A stretch of DNA of 28,460 nucleotides from positions 1 to 28,460 of IMG/VR virus record IMGVR_UViG_3300009605_002428. One strand, given 5' to 3'. A program made the translations under genes and the position numbers. Below are positions 8,621-15,929 of this stretch, piece after piece. Numbering within the stretch: position 1 is the first letter of the stretch; the number at the start of each line of letters is the position of its first letter. The stretch comes from a virus. Below the pieces are notes generated by a model that was not told the DNA's origin, did not search any database, and saw only the letters and a program-made list of their open reading frames with translations.

Positions 8621-9327
8621 CAGTAGGCATTATAGGGTATGGAGAGATAGGACAGGCTTTAGATAAGCTTTATATTCAGTACGAGTATATTCCTCTCATT
8701 AAAGACTTAGACCGGGATGATGGTTTGGGTGGAGTAGACGTTTTGAACATTGCTATTCCTTGGAGTCATTCCTTTATCTCCGATGTCCAGAGCTATATTG
8801 CCGAGATTAAGCCGCGTTTAGTTATTATTCATTCCACTGTCCCACCCGGCACAACCCGGGAGGTTGGAAAGACGTTCGGTAACATCGTTCATTCCCCCGT
8901 CAGAGGAGTGCACCCAAATCTTTTCGAGGGACTACAAACTTTTGATAAGGTTATCGGAGGAGAAGGTTTTGCGGATGCCAAACAACATCTAGAAGACCTA
9001 GGGCTAAACGTAGTAGTTTACGAAACTTCTATGTGCTCAGAAGTGGCTAAGCTCTTAGACACCTCCTACTATGGTGTATGTATCGCATGGCATGATTATG
9101 CGAAGAAGTTGTGTGATTTATGGGGCGTCAATTTTGATGACGCACAGACCCATTACAATGAATCTTACAACGAAGGGTATACTAAATTAGGGAAACCTAA
9201 TGTCGTGAGACCTACTCTCACTCCACCCGAGGGAGCTATCGGGGGACATTGTATTGTGCCTAACGCTGAACTTCTTAGAGAGGTTTTAGATTCGGCTCTC
9301 CTACAATCTATCACTAACCTCAAATGA
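8617..9327 (+). CDS. Shortened UDP-sugar dehydrogenase-like protein
   Basis: Start chosen at ATG 8617: it overlaps the upstream stop as ATGA and puts the NAD-binding GIIGYGEIG (4-12) right at the N-terminus; an upstream in-frame ATG at 8596 is less likely. Family landmarks of UDP-glucose/UDP-ManNAc dehydrogenases: HSTVPPGTTR (72-81), SPVRGVHPNL (93-102), SEVAKLLDT (141-149) with K145, and GGHCIVPN (209-216) with the catalytic Cys C212, closest to WecC-type GGHC. The product has 236 residues; the family usually has 400 or more, with a C-terminal UDP-binding domain that is absent here. The residue at the usual catalytic Asn (K-x3-N) is Thr149. It may act on a different substrate or need a partner. 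Confidence 0.8.
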   Translation: MTVGIIGYGEIGQALDKLYIQYEYIPLIKDLDRDDGLGGVDVLNIAIPWSHSFISDVQSYIAEIKPRLVIIHSTVPPGTTREVGKTFGNIVHSPVRGVHPNLFEGLQTFDKVIGGEGFADAKQHLEDLGLNVVVYETSMCSEVAKLLDTSYYGVCIAWHDYAKKLCDLWGVNFDDAQTHYNESYNEGYTKLGKPNVVRPTLTPPEGAIGGHCIVPNAELLREVLDSALLQSITNLK

Positions 9328-10031
9328 TTACTGACTCCTTTGCGAAAGATTTTGAATTCATCTACAACAAGGTGAAGAACAGAGACCACTTTTCGTTTAG
9401 CAAGTTTGCTGACGGAGAGTATATGATTTTGCGCAACGAGGAGATTACGAACTGCGACAACTGGACCTTCAATCCTACTGAACACTTCAAAGAACAACAG
9501 CTTCTACTCGACTCCTTTCAATATGAACACGAGGATTATTATGTGGGAATAAGCTGTCCTTGTTGTCAACCACACGACCACATTAAGTGGATGAGAGACC
9601 ACGTAGGAACCCAGAATGTTACATGGGCAAACCTTTTTGTGAATGCTAACTACCCTATGTTCTTGGATAAAATGATACCCGAGTTCGCCACATGGGAGGG
9701 AAGAACTATTCTAGTAGCTAATGAGGCAGGTCAAGACCGTGAGCTTCCCTTCAAGGTGGATGAGTATGTTCCCTGCAACATGAAAGCTTTCTTACATCCT
9801 TATGTGGACAAGCATTTCGAAAAACTATTCACATTAGCTTTAGAGGAGGAAGGACAACTAATCCTCTTCTCTGCAGGACCTTTAGGAAACATGTTAGCCC
9901 ACCAGCTACATCTACTCAATAAGAAAAATACGTATCTAGATATAGGGTCTACGATAAACCCCTGGATTGTAGGACCCAATCGAGGGTACTTAAACAGACC
10001 TCTCTACATGCTGACATCCTGTCAGTGGTAA
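9324..10031 (+). CDS. Putative GT-D-fold (DUF1792-like) glycosyltransferase
   Basis: A 235-residue protein starting in an ATGA overlap. FSKFADGEYMIL (25-36) matches the signature of GT-D enzymes, where D-x-E (here D30-G-E32) binds the metal and donor. Further matches to that family's layout: YYVGISCPCC (about 72-81), TWANLFVNANYP (about 99-110), and near the C-terminus LILFSAGPLGNMLAHQL (about 178-194) then TYLDIGSTINPW. No membrane segment. The known GT-D enzymes add glucose to Ser/Thr-linked glycans of serine-rich proteins, but the acceptor here cannot be inferred. Sits between the dehydrogenase-like gene and the epimerase. Confidence 0.7.
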   Translation: MITDSFAKDFEFIYNKVKNRDHFSFSKFADGEYMILRNEEITNCDNWTFNPTEHFKEQQLLLDSFQYEHEDYYVGISCPCCQPHDHIKWMRDHVGTQNVTWANLFVNANYPMFLDKMIPEFATWEGRTILVANEAGQDRELPFKVDEYVPCNMKAFLHPYVDKHFEKLFTLALEEEGQLILFSAGPLGNMLAHQLHLLNKKNTYLDIGSTINPWIVGPNRGYLNRPLYMLTSCQW

Positions 10032-10032
10032 T

Positions 10033-11028
10033 ATGATTCTTATTTGCTTTGGTACCCGACCTGAATGGTTGAAAGTAAAACCCTTACTTAAGGTTCTGGA
10101 CAACTATCAGTTATTATTTACCGGACAGCATGAAGACTTACTCAAATCGGTTGAGGTTGATTACCGTATCACTATGGGAGACCATAGCAATAGGCTAGAC
10201 GGAATTATAAGTGACTGCATGATTCAATTCCCTGAAGGGGGCTTTGATTCCGTACTCGTACAGGGCGATACTGCCTCAGCTTTTGGGTGCGCTCTTGCCG
10301 CGTTTAATAGGAAATTAAAAATCTATTACTTGGAGTCTGGACTCCGGACTTACCAACTAGACCACCCTTATCCTGAGGAGGGATACCGCCAGATGATTTG
10401 TCGTCTCGCGGACAAGCATTTCTGCCCTACGGAGTTGGCGGCACGAAATGTAGAGGAAGAGAAGTGTGGAGGAACTATAGATGTTGTGGGGAATACGGTA
10501 TTAGATAATCTAGTTCACTACCGGGATAAGTGTAGCTATGGCGACCAAGTCTTGGTAACCCTACACCGCCGAGAGAACCACCACCTAATGCGTGAGTGGT
10601 TTCTCCAACTAGAGGATATTGCTCGCTGGAACCCCAACCTGGAGCTTATTATACCCCTTCACCCTAACCCTAATGTTCAGAAGCATAAAGATGTTTTTAG
10701 GTATGTTAAAGTTGTTGACCCATTAGAGTATCCCGATTTATTAAATTTGTTAGTTAAATCTAAGTTTGTTATAACCGACAGTGGTGGACTGCAAGAGGAA
10801 GGCAGTTTCTTTAACAAGAAGGTTATTGTGTGTAGAGAGTGCACGGAAAGACCTGAAGCTATCGCGACAGGACACCTGCACATGTGCTCTAAACCAGAAC
10901 TCCTTAAAGATATTGTTACTTCTGTGAATAGAAATCCTATAATAACACAACCGTGTCCTTATGGGGACGGAAACTCTGCTACTCGTATAAAAGACTTATT
11001 ATGGCAAAAGAAAAAAATAGAATCGTAG
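10033..11028 (+). CDS. wecB: UDP-N-acetylglucosamine 2-epimerase (non-hydrolysing)
   Basis: A 331-residue GT-B-fold epimerase that would convert UDP-GlcNAc to UDP-ManNAc. Motifs in order: FGTRPEWLKVKPL (6-18), VQGDTASAFG (74-83) with the catalytic Asp, YLESGLRT (about 98-105) with the Glu, PEEGYRQMICRLADKHFCPTE (about 113-133), VTLHRREN (about 173-180) with the His, ITDSGGLQEEG (about 246-256), and RECTERPEAI (about 265-274). It is about 45 residues shorter than E. coli WecB, lost in loops, but all catalytic positions are present. A WecB next to a WecC-like dehydrogenase suggests a ManNAc or ManNAcA donor. The last 28 bases overlap the carbamoyltransferase gene. Confidence 0.93.
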   Translation: MILICFGTRPEWLKVKPLLKVLDNYQLLFTGQHEDLLKSVEVDYRITMGDHSNRLDGIISDCMIQFPEGGFDSVLVQGDTASAFGCALAAFNRKLKIYYLESGLRTYQLDHPYPEEGYRQMICRLADKHFCPTELAARNVEEEKCGGTIDVVGNTVLDNLVHYRDKCSYGDQVLVTLHRRENHHLMREWFLQLEDIARWNPNLELIIPLHPNPNVQKHKDVFRYVKVVDPLEYPDLLNLLVKSKFVITDSGGLQEEGSFFNKKVIVCRECTERPEAIATGHLHMCSKPELLKDIVTSVNRNPIITQPCPYGDGNSATRIKDLLWQKKKIES

Positions 11029-12680
11029 GAATTTCCACGGGTGGACACGATGTATCCTATGCTATCCTTAAAGATGGACGACCCGAAAAACATGCGGAGT
11101 TAGAAAGATACACTCGTATTAAGGAGTGCGCTGGAGATGCCGTAGAATTTTTGTTGGAGAACGAGGACCTGTCCGACGTATCCCATGTATGCAATTTAAT
11201 AAACCCGTATAAGGGAGGTATACAGAAACGTTTCCCTGAGTCCTGGGCAAAGCTTCGAGACACTCTTAATAAGACCGGAGGCGAGTACGTTGAAGTGGGA
11301 CATCATAGGTCTCACGCCGCCAACGCATTCTTTTCCAGTCCTTATCATGAATCTCTTATCATTACAATTGATGGTGGGGGCTATTGTGATGGGACTGGGG
11401 AAGTTAAAGTTACTTGTGTTACCGTCTGGGTAGGGCAAGGAAATAAAATACAACATATTAGTACTTTCCCGGATGCGTTTAACCCCGGTAAGTTCTGGAG
11501 CGATTGCACTAAAAATATTTTTGGACTCTCTATTGGTCCTCCCATAGGAAATCAATGTGGTACTGTCATGGGGATGGCGGCATGTGGAGACCCGGTCAAA
11601 TATGTGCGAGAATTCCTGGAGGACCCACTTTTTATGCATCACCAAGGGTTTGACGAGTTCACTAGACCAAGTGACTTTGTGAAGAAGGGAGGAGCGCGAA
11701 ATGAGCTCCCGGGATTTGATTTTGAGAAGTGGGCAGAGAGAGCTAAGGAGTCCGAAACCGAACAGTTCAATATAGCTGCTGGTCTGCAACGGGCGACTGA
11801 GATTGCCATGCGCCAGTTGATAACCCAGATTATAGAACATACCCACAACGTAACCAACCATAAATTTGATAAACTATGTTTAGCGGGAGGCGTGGCTCTG
11901 AATTCAGTTATGACAGGGAAGCTCTATGAGTGGTTCCCTCACTTCTCACAAATTTATATTCCTCCGGTTCCCTACGATTCCGGGTTAGCTATAGGCTCCC
12001 CCCAATACTTATATCATCACGTTATGGATAATCCTCGCGTGGATTTTGGGGATTGCTTTACTCCATACATGGGAGGGGAATATAACAAGAGGGAGATTAT
12101 GGAGGTAGTTAATAATACCAGCGGCATCGAGTGGAGAGAAGCTAGTGCTGATGAAGTCGTAGATTTACTCACGGAGAAAAAGGTAGTGTCCTTATTTGGA
12201 GGACCTTCGGAGTGTGGAAGACGGGCTTTAGGGAATAGAAGCATCGTAGCTGACCCTAGGTTCGATGATATTAAAGATATTGTCAATGAGCGCGTAAAAC
12301 ATCGGCAGTGGTTTAGACCCTTTGCTCCCTCTATATTGTGGGAAAAATGTGGAGAGTGGTTCGACCGACCCATTCCTAGCCCCTACATGTCTTTCGTCAG
12401 TAGGTTCGCTACCGAACCATTAGAAGATAAAGTCCCCGGGGTGGCGCACTTTGATGGCACTGCCAGGACTCAAACGGTGACGAAGGAAAGTAACCCTTGG
12501 TATCATAGTTTCATTTCTAAATTTGATGAGAAGACTGGGGTACCTATGATTCTCAATACCAGTTTCAATGATAGAGAGCCTATTGTTGAAACCCCACAGG
12601 ATGCTATGAATTGTTTTTATAAAACAGAGATTGATTATCTGTATTATTTCGACTATAATATTTTGGTAAACAAATCATGA
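11001..12680 (+). CDS. Carbamoyltransferase, NodU/TobZ family
   Basis: Start placed at ATG 11001, so that the first strand IVGISTGGHDVSYAILKDG (8-26) comes at the usual distance; an in-frame upstream ATG at 10953 would add 16 unlikely residues. The 559-residue enzyme family moves a carbamoyl group from carbamoyl phosphate, via carbamoyl-adenylate, to a hydroxyl. Kae1-like domain: H16, HHRSHAANAFFSSPY (101-115) with metal-binding His residues, DGGG (124-127), LAGGVALNS (294-302). YrdC-like domain: LFGGPSECGRRALGNRSIVADP (398-419), RQWFRPFAPSIL, and the late LNTSFNDREPIVETPQDA. Acceptor unknown: probably a sugar in this context, though carbamoylation of modified cytosine in phage DNA is known for relatives. 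Confidence 0.93.
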   Translation: MAKEKNRIVGISTGGHDVSYAILKDGRPEKHAELERYTRIKECAGDAVEFLLENEDLSDVSHVCNLINPYKGGIQKRFPESWAKLRDTLNKTGGEYVEVGHHRSHAANAFFSSPYHESLIITIDGGGYCDGTGEVKVTCVTVWVGQGNKIQHISTFPDAFNPGKFWSDCTKNIFGLSIGPPIGNQCGTVMGMAACGDPVKYVREFLEDPLFMHHQGFDEFTRPSDFVKKGGARNELPGFDFEKWAERAKESETEQFNIAAGLQRATEIAMRQLITQIIEHTHNVTNHKFDKLCLAGGVALNSVMTGKLYEWFPHFSQIYIPPVPYDSGLAIGSPQYLYHHVMDNPRVDFGDCFTPYMGGEYNKREIMEVVNNTSGIEWREASADEVVDLLTEKKVVSLFGGPSECGRRALGNRSIVADPRFDDIKDIVNERVKHRQWFRPFAPSILWEKCGEWFDRPIPSPYMSFVSRFATEPLEDKVPGVAHFDGTARTQTVTKESNPWYHSFISKFDEKTGVPMILNTSFNDREPIVETPQDAMNCFYKTEIDYLYYFDYNILVNKS

Positions 12681-13252
12681 TGAAATCTCCCTGGACGACC
12701 GATTACATAAATGACGTACAAGTAATAGGTATGTATAAATCCGGTACTAATTTCGTAGAATGGAGTCTTAATAATAACTTTGAGGACATAGACTACCGGG
12801 ACATAAGCCGGAGGATGAGACGTACTAGGATATGCCCCGTCACTAGAGAGAGTTTACCGGAGCCGAAAATTGGTGAGTGGGGACAGTTAATAGCTATCAA
12901 GCATCTATTTCCCGGTCTAGATATTACTTGGAACAATACAATTGCCATTTACCGGGAGTTTGATGTGTGGGCGAATTCCATGAAAGAGTACACCGAGAAA
13001 GACGACACGGTCTTTAACATACCTCTTCAAGAGGGATGGGACAACTGGTGGAAGGGAATCAACGAACAGTTAGACCCGGAGCGTACGATTGTAGTGGAAC
13101 ACAGTTGGGCTGTAAAGAATTACAGCGATTTTATGAATCTTATTGTGGATAAATTTGGATACACTTTAAAGAAAGATTTCCGAGCCCCATCTTTCCGTTT
13201 AGATAAGGGAGGGGCTGAGGCAGTCGAGACTGAGGAGCCGTTCTCCCTATGA
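12677..13252 (+). CDS. Sulfotransferase-like protein
   Basis: A 191-residue protein; ATG 12677 or 12680 are both possible, overlapping the upstream stop. The first strand and loop VIGMYKSGTNFVEWSL (16-31) resemble the 5'-phosphosulfate-binding loop of PAPS-dependent sulfotransferases (K-S-G-T). IAIYREFDVWANSM (89-102) resembles the 3'-phosphate-binding strand, in which an Arg (R93) and a Ser (S101) are spaced similarly. VVEHSWAVKNYSDFMNLIVDKFG (about 138-160) matches the late helix where the family reads Y.dL...p...i..ifeFLG. Smaller than most sulfotransferases. If active it would sulfate a sugar. A P-loop kinase-like alternative cannot be excluded. Confidence 0.65.
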   Translation: MMKSPWTTDYINDVQVIGMYKSGTNFVEWSLNNNFEDIDYRDISRRMRRTRICPVTRESLPEPKIGEWGQLIAIKHLFPGLDITWNNTIAIYREFDVWANSMKEYTEKDDTVFNIPLQEGWDNWWKGINEQLDPERTIVVEHSWAVKNYSDFMNLIVDKFGYTLKKDFRAPSFRLDKGGAEAVETEEPFSL

Positions 13253-13992
13253 TTACCACTATTCTCAACTGTTACAAACGGACAGACTATTTGAAGGAAC
13301 AGATAGAAGCTGTACGCGCCCAGTCCATACCTGCTGAGGATATATGGATTTGGTACAACAAACCCGAAGACAGGGAACAAATAGAGTTGGAGGCACCGGG
13401 ATGTAAAACCATAGTGTGTAATCACAACTTTAAGTTTCACGGAAGGTTTGCTTTAGGGCTCCTCGCCCAGACCCCCTACGTTGCATTCTTTGATGATGAC
13501 ACCGTACCTTCTCCCCGTTGGTTTGAGAACTGTATGACCTCTATAGATTTAGGTTATGACGGTATCTTGGGGGCGATTGGGGTGGTGCTTCAAGGCGAGG
13601 CGTATGCTCCTAATTATAAAGTGGGTTGGGATTTTCCCAACGATAAAATCGAAGAGGTTGATTTAGTTGGTCATGCATGGTTTATGAACAAAGAGTACTT
13701 AAGATACCTTTGGTACGAAGAGCCTCTCAGTTGGGAGAACGGGGAGGACATGCAGTTGAGTTATCTCGCACAGAAGCACGGAGGAGTGAAGACATACGTC
13801 CCACCCCACCCCGAGGATAACACAGAGATTTGGGGTAACAACCCCAAGACGGCAACTGAGTATGCCAATGATGAGAATGCTAATGGGTTCCATGTGCAGT
13901 CTCACTTTCCTCTACGCCAGCAAGTGGCAGCTACTCAAATTCGTAATGGGTGGCAAACTGTACTGAAACGAAACAATGAACTTCAAGGATAA
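13249..13992 (+). CDS. Glycosyltransferase, GT-A fold (GT2-like)
   Basis: A 247-residue protein beginning ITTILNCYKRTDYLKEQIEAV, the usual GT2 opening strand and helix, then PYVAFFDDDTVPSPRW (76-91) with the metal-binding D82-D83-D84. VGHAWFMNKEYLRYL (140-154) and ENGEDMQLSYLAQKHG (163-178) correspond to the acceptor-side segment and the catalytic E-D motif (G165-E166-D167). No membrane segment. Starts with an ATGA overlap; its last 17 bases overlap the dehydratase gene, so the two are probably co-translated. Donor and acceptor unknown. Confidence 0.87.
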   Translation: MITTILNCYKRTDYLKEQIEAVRAQSIPAEDIWIWYNKPEDREQIELEAPGCKTIVCNHNFKFHGRFALGLLAQTPYVAFFDDDTVPSPRWFENCMTSIDLGYDGILGAIGVVLQGEAYAPNYKVGWDFPNDKIEEVDLVGHAWFMNKEYLRYLWYEEPLSWENGEDMQLSYLAQKHGGVKTYVPPHPEDNTEIWGNNPKTATEYANDENANGFHVQSHFPLRQQVAATQIRNGWQTVLKRNNELQG

Positions 13993-14824
13993 AAATATTT
14001 TAATCACCGGAGGTTCCGGTTTCTTAGGTAAGGCTTTAGTTAAAAGGTTGCTAGGTACGGCTAACCACATTCGGGTCTTGTCTCGGGATGAGGGACAACT
14101 CATTGAACTAAAGCAGGAGTTCCCGGAAGTGGAGATTTACACCGGAGACATTGGCGATGAATTTACAGTACACCAAGCGGCATACGGAATGGATGGTATC
14201 TTTCATTTGGCGGCTTTTAAACATGTAGGGTTGGCTGAGAAGTTTGCCAGTGAATGCACCCGGTCCAATGTGTTGGGAAGCATGAATGTTCTGTCTGCCA
14301 GTATGGTATACGATTTAGAGTTCGTGGTGGGAATCAGTACAGACAAAGCCGCACAGGTAGCAGGGGTATACGGAGCCACCAAACTGCTTATGGAAAGACT
14401 ATTTAAGCAGTACGAAGATGTGAACGATAAATGCCAGTATCGTATTGTACGCTATGGGAATGTATTACACTCTACAGGCTCTGTTTTATGTAAATGGAAA
14501 AAACTTTTAGAGAACGGGAAGGAGTGCTTAATAACCGAACCCACTGCCACGCGTTTCTACTGGAGCGTGGACCAAGCTATAGATTTGATTTTTGAATGCT
14601 GTGATGAAGCCGAGGACTCGTCACCTTACTGTCCTGCAATGAAGGCTATGAAAATTGCTGACCTATTCACAGCCATGAAGAAGAAATATGGCGTTGAAGC
14701 CCCTCTTCCTAAAATTATAGGATTGCAACCCGGGGAAAATTTACATGAAAAGGTTCTCGATGATGGACCTTATTCCAACGAGGTGGAACTATACACCGTT
14801 AAAGAAATTATGGAGATGGTATAA
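13976..14824 (+). CDS. NDP-sugar 4,6-dehydratase, FlaA1/PseB type
   Basis: A 282-residue extended short-chain dehydrogenase that would make a 4-keto-6-deoxy-HexNAc nucleotide sugar. NAD-binding TGGSGFLG (11-18); LSRDEGQL (35-42) is the FlaA1-type segment after the second strand; HLAAFKHVGLAE (77-88) is diagnostic of PseB/CapD. The catalytic set STDKAAQVAGVYGATK has D123, K124, Y132 and K136, with the K+8=Y spacing of FlaA1/PseB, replacing the usual S-Y-K. VRYGNVLHSTGSV and TATRFYWSVDQAIDLIF follow as in the family, then GLQPGENLHEKVL. Cytosolic and soluble, without the membrane segments of CapD. Starts inside the preceding GT gene and ends TAATG with the next. Confidence 0.92.
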   Translation: MNFKDKNILITGGSGFLGKALVKRLLGTANHIRVLSRDEGQLIELKQEFPEVEIYTGDIGDEFTVHQAAYGMDGIFHLAAFKHVGLAEKFASECTRSNVLGSMNVLSASMVYDLEFVVGISTDKAAQVAGVYGATKLLMERLFKQYEDVNDKCQYRIVRYGNVLHSTGSVLCKWKKLLENGKECLITEPTATRFYWSVDQAIDLIFECCDEAEDSSPYCPAMKAMKIADLFTAMKKKYGVEAPLPKIIGLQPGENLHEKVLDDGPYSNEVELYTVKEIMEMV

Positions 14825-15537
14825 TGAAAGACCTAACCTTACTTGTAGGCACTTGTGATAAATACAGTTTTTTATGGGATAACTTTAAAACCCTAGAACA
14901 ACGCTACTTAGGGCTGAAGGACTGTCCTAGGGTTGCGTTCTCCGAGTCCATGGAATTCGGGGACGGCTATACGACTTCCTTTGAGGGGAAGGGAAAGAAT
15001 TCAGAGGTGTGGTCTAACCGACTGCTCAAGGCTCTGAAGGAAGTAGACACAGAGTTTGTTTTCTTCGTATTGGAAGACTACTACTTCACCAGAGAAATTC
15101 CCCAAGAGGATTTTGAACAAATTGTACAGCTGTTAACAGCTACAGACTTTAATAAGTTTATGTATGTGAACCAGTTACGTTCTTATAAAGTAGCCGACAC
15201 TCTGTGGTTTGAGAAGCGCATGAAGCTTTTTGGAACCCCATTCATTCAGCACCCTACAAGTGACTACTTGACCTCGGTTCAACCAGCTGTGTGGAGAACC
15301 TCTTTCCTTAAGGACTGCGTACACCGTGACTGGAGCCCATGGGATTTGGAGATTAAAGGAACCAAAGAGATAGCGGGAGAAAATAATAAAATACTTTTAT
15401 ATCATAGTGATGATATTTATTTTAATGCCGTACGCTCGGTAGGAGAAACTTCGGCAGAAAAACGTATTGCTGTCTCCGAGGGATGGGAAGAAGTGAGAGA
15501 TAAGGAAAATCTAAAAGAAATTGTTTTACCTAAATAA
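14824..15537 (+). CDS. Putative GT-A-like glycosyltransferase
   Basis: A 237-residue protein opening DLTLLVGTCDKYSFLWDNF (3-21), a first strand and helix like GT2 enzymes. Then WSNRLLKALKEVDTEFVFFVLEDYYFTREI (about 62-91), where FVLEDYYF stands at the place of the DxD strand with L-E-D. SDYLTSVQPAVWRTSFLKDCV (about 146-166) and SPWDLEIKGT (about 170-179) resemble the acceptor-side region of small bacterial capsule/LPS transferases. Last gene of the sugar island. No membrane segment. The DxD is not canonical, so activity is inferred from fold-level resemblance and position. Confidence 0.75.
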   Translation: MKDLTLLVGTCDKYSFLWDNFKTLEQRYLGLKDCPRVAFSESMEFGDGYTTSFEGKGKNSEVWSNRLLKALKEVDTEFVFFVLEDYYFTREIPQEDFEQIVQLLTATDFNKFMYVNQLRSYKVADTLWFEKRMKLFGTPFIQHPTSDYLTSVQPAVWRTSFLKDCVHRDWSPWDLEIKGTKEIAGENNKILLYHSDDIYFNAVRSVGETSAEKRIAVSEGWEEVRDKENLKEIVLPK

Positions 15538-15540
15538 ATC

Positions 15541-15744
15541 ATGGCTAAATTTGTAAATAATTCGGATAACGATGTGTTCATCGACCTAGGGAAACTAATT
15601 CTGATTAGACCGGGGGAAGTAATTGATTTACCAAAAGCGAATTCCTGTCCTCCTCTCACCCTTATTCCTCCCACACCCAAGAAGAGGAAACCTAAGGTGA
15701 CCGCCAAAAAATCTCCTACACCGCCTGTAAGTGGAACTATATAA
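15541..15744 (+). CDS. Small protein with Pro/Lys-rich tail, unknown function
   Basis: A 67-residue protein three bases after the preceding stop. Residues 1-40 look like a small beta domain (FVNNSDNDVFIDLGKLILIRPGEVIDL), and the remaining 27 are rich in Pro, Lys and Thr, likely disordered (PPTPKKRKPKVTAKKSPTPP). I do not recognise it. The layout, a compact beta unit with a basic flexible tail, occurs in small phage structural or nucleic-acid-binding proteins, but nothing here proves either. Confidence 0.7.
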   Translation: MAKFVNNSDNDVFIDLGKLILIRPGEVIDLPKANSCPPLTLIPPTPKKRKPKVTAKKSPTPPVSGTI

Positions 15745-15748
15745 TTGT

Positions 15749-15889
15749 ATGCATCCACTCCACCGCCGAAGACTACGTATCATCAAAGCTCAGCGCGAAG
15801 CTGCTGCCAAAGCCGCCGCCAATGAATCCATCTTGGAAAAAGCTAAGAAGGCTATGTCTTCTAAGAAGCCCAAGAAATCCGATAAGTAG
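15749..15889 (+). CDS. Tiny basic Ala/Lys-rich helical protein
   Basis: An ATG at 15749 opens a 46-codon frame ending in TAG at 15887-15889 that fills an otherwise empty gap. The product starts MHPLHRRRLRIIKAQREAA, continues with an alanine-rich amphipathic stretch and ends in KKPKKSDK; about a third of residues are Lys or Arg. The composition is that of a small nucleic-acid- or protein-binding helix. There is no SD. Its stop abuts the repeated ATAAGTCAAA box. Unknown function; the evidence is position, uninterrupted frame and coherent composition. Confidence 0.5.
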   Translation: MHPLHRRRLRIIKAQREAAAKAAANESILEKAKKAMSSKKPKKSDK

Positions 15890-15906
15890 GGGAAGTATAA
15901 GTCAAA
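15889..15906 (+). repeat. Repeated intergenic box, copy 1 (GGGGAAGTATAAGTCAAA)
   Basis: First of four copies of a GG-rich element ending ATAAGTCAAA; the others are at 23805, 23842 and 24024. All are in short gaps between genes. Here it lies between the 46-residue gene and recA/uvsX. The last six bases, GTCAAA, end exactly 17 bases before TATAAT, so this copy could also act as a weak -35 element. Confidence 0.75.
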
Positions 15907-15929
15907 AACTTTCCCGCCATGTCTATAAT
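15901..15929 (+). promoter_or_regulatory. Putative promoter of recA/uvsX
   Basis: A perfect TATAAT at 15924-15929, with GTCAAA at 15901-15906 (3 of 6 matches to TTGACA) at the ideal 17-base spacing. The -10 box ends five bases before ATG 15935, so the transcript would begin at or very near the start codon. The box lies within CTATAATAAG, which recurs before rmlA, so a phage-specific (late-type) promoter is an alternative reading. Confidence 0.6.

Noticed and set aside
10953-11000. Upstream ATG 10953 as start of the carbamoyltransferase
   Set aside because: The 16 added residues have no family counterpart and would extend the overlap with wecB to 76 bases.
11196-11861. Long open frame on the - strand (221 codons) opposite the carbamoyltransferase
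   Set aside because: It lies wholly within a gene with clear catalytic motifs on the + strand, its translation has no recognisable domain, and every supported gene in the window is on the + strand.
15530-15536. CTAAATA before the gene at 15541 (and at 122-128) as late promoters
   Set aside because: Both overlap a stop codon followed by A-rich sequence, so the match is largely forced; not enough on its own.
5792-15537. Bacterial chromosome O-antigen locus rather than phage DNA
   Set aside because: It is embedded between gp32 and UvsX-type genes in one continuous operon-like array, and lacks flippase, polymerase and priming transferase.
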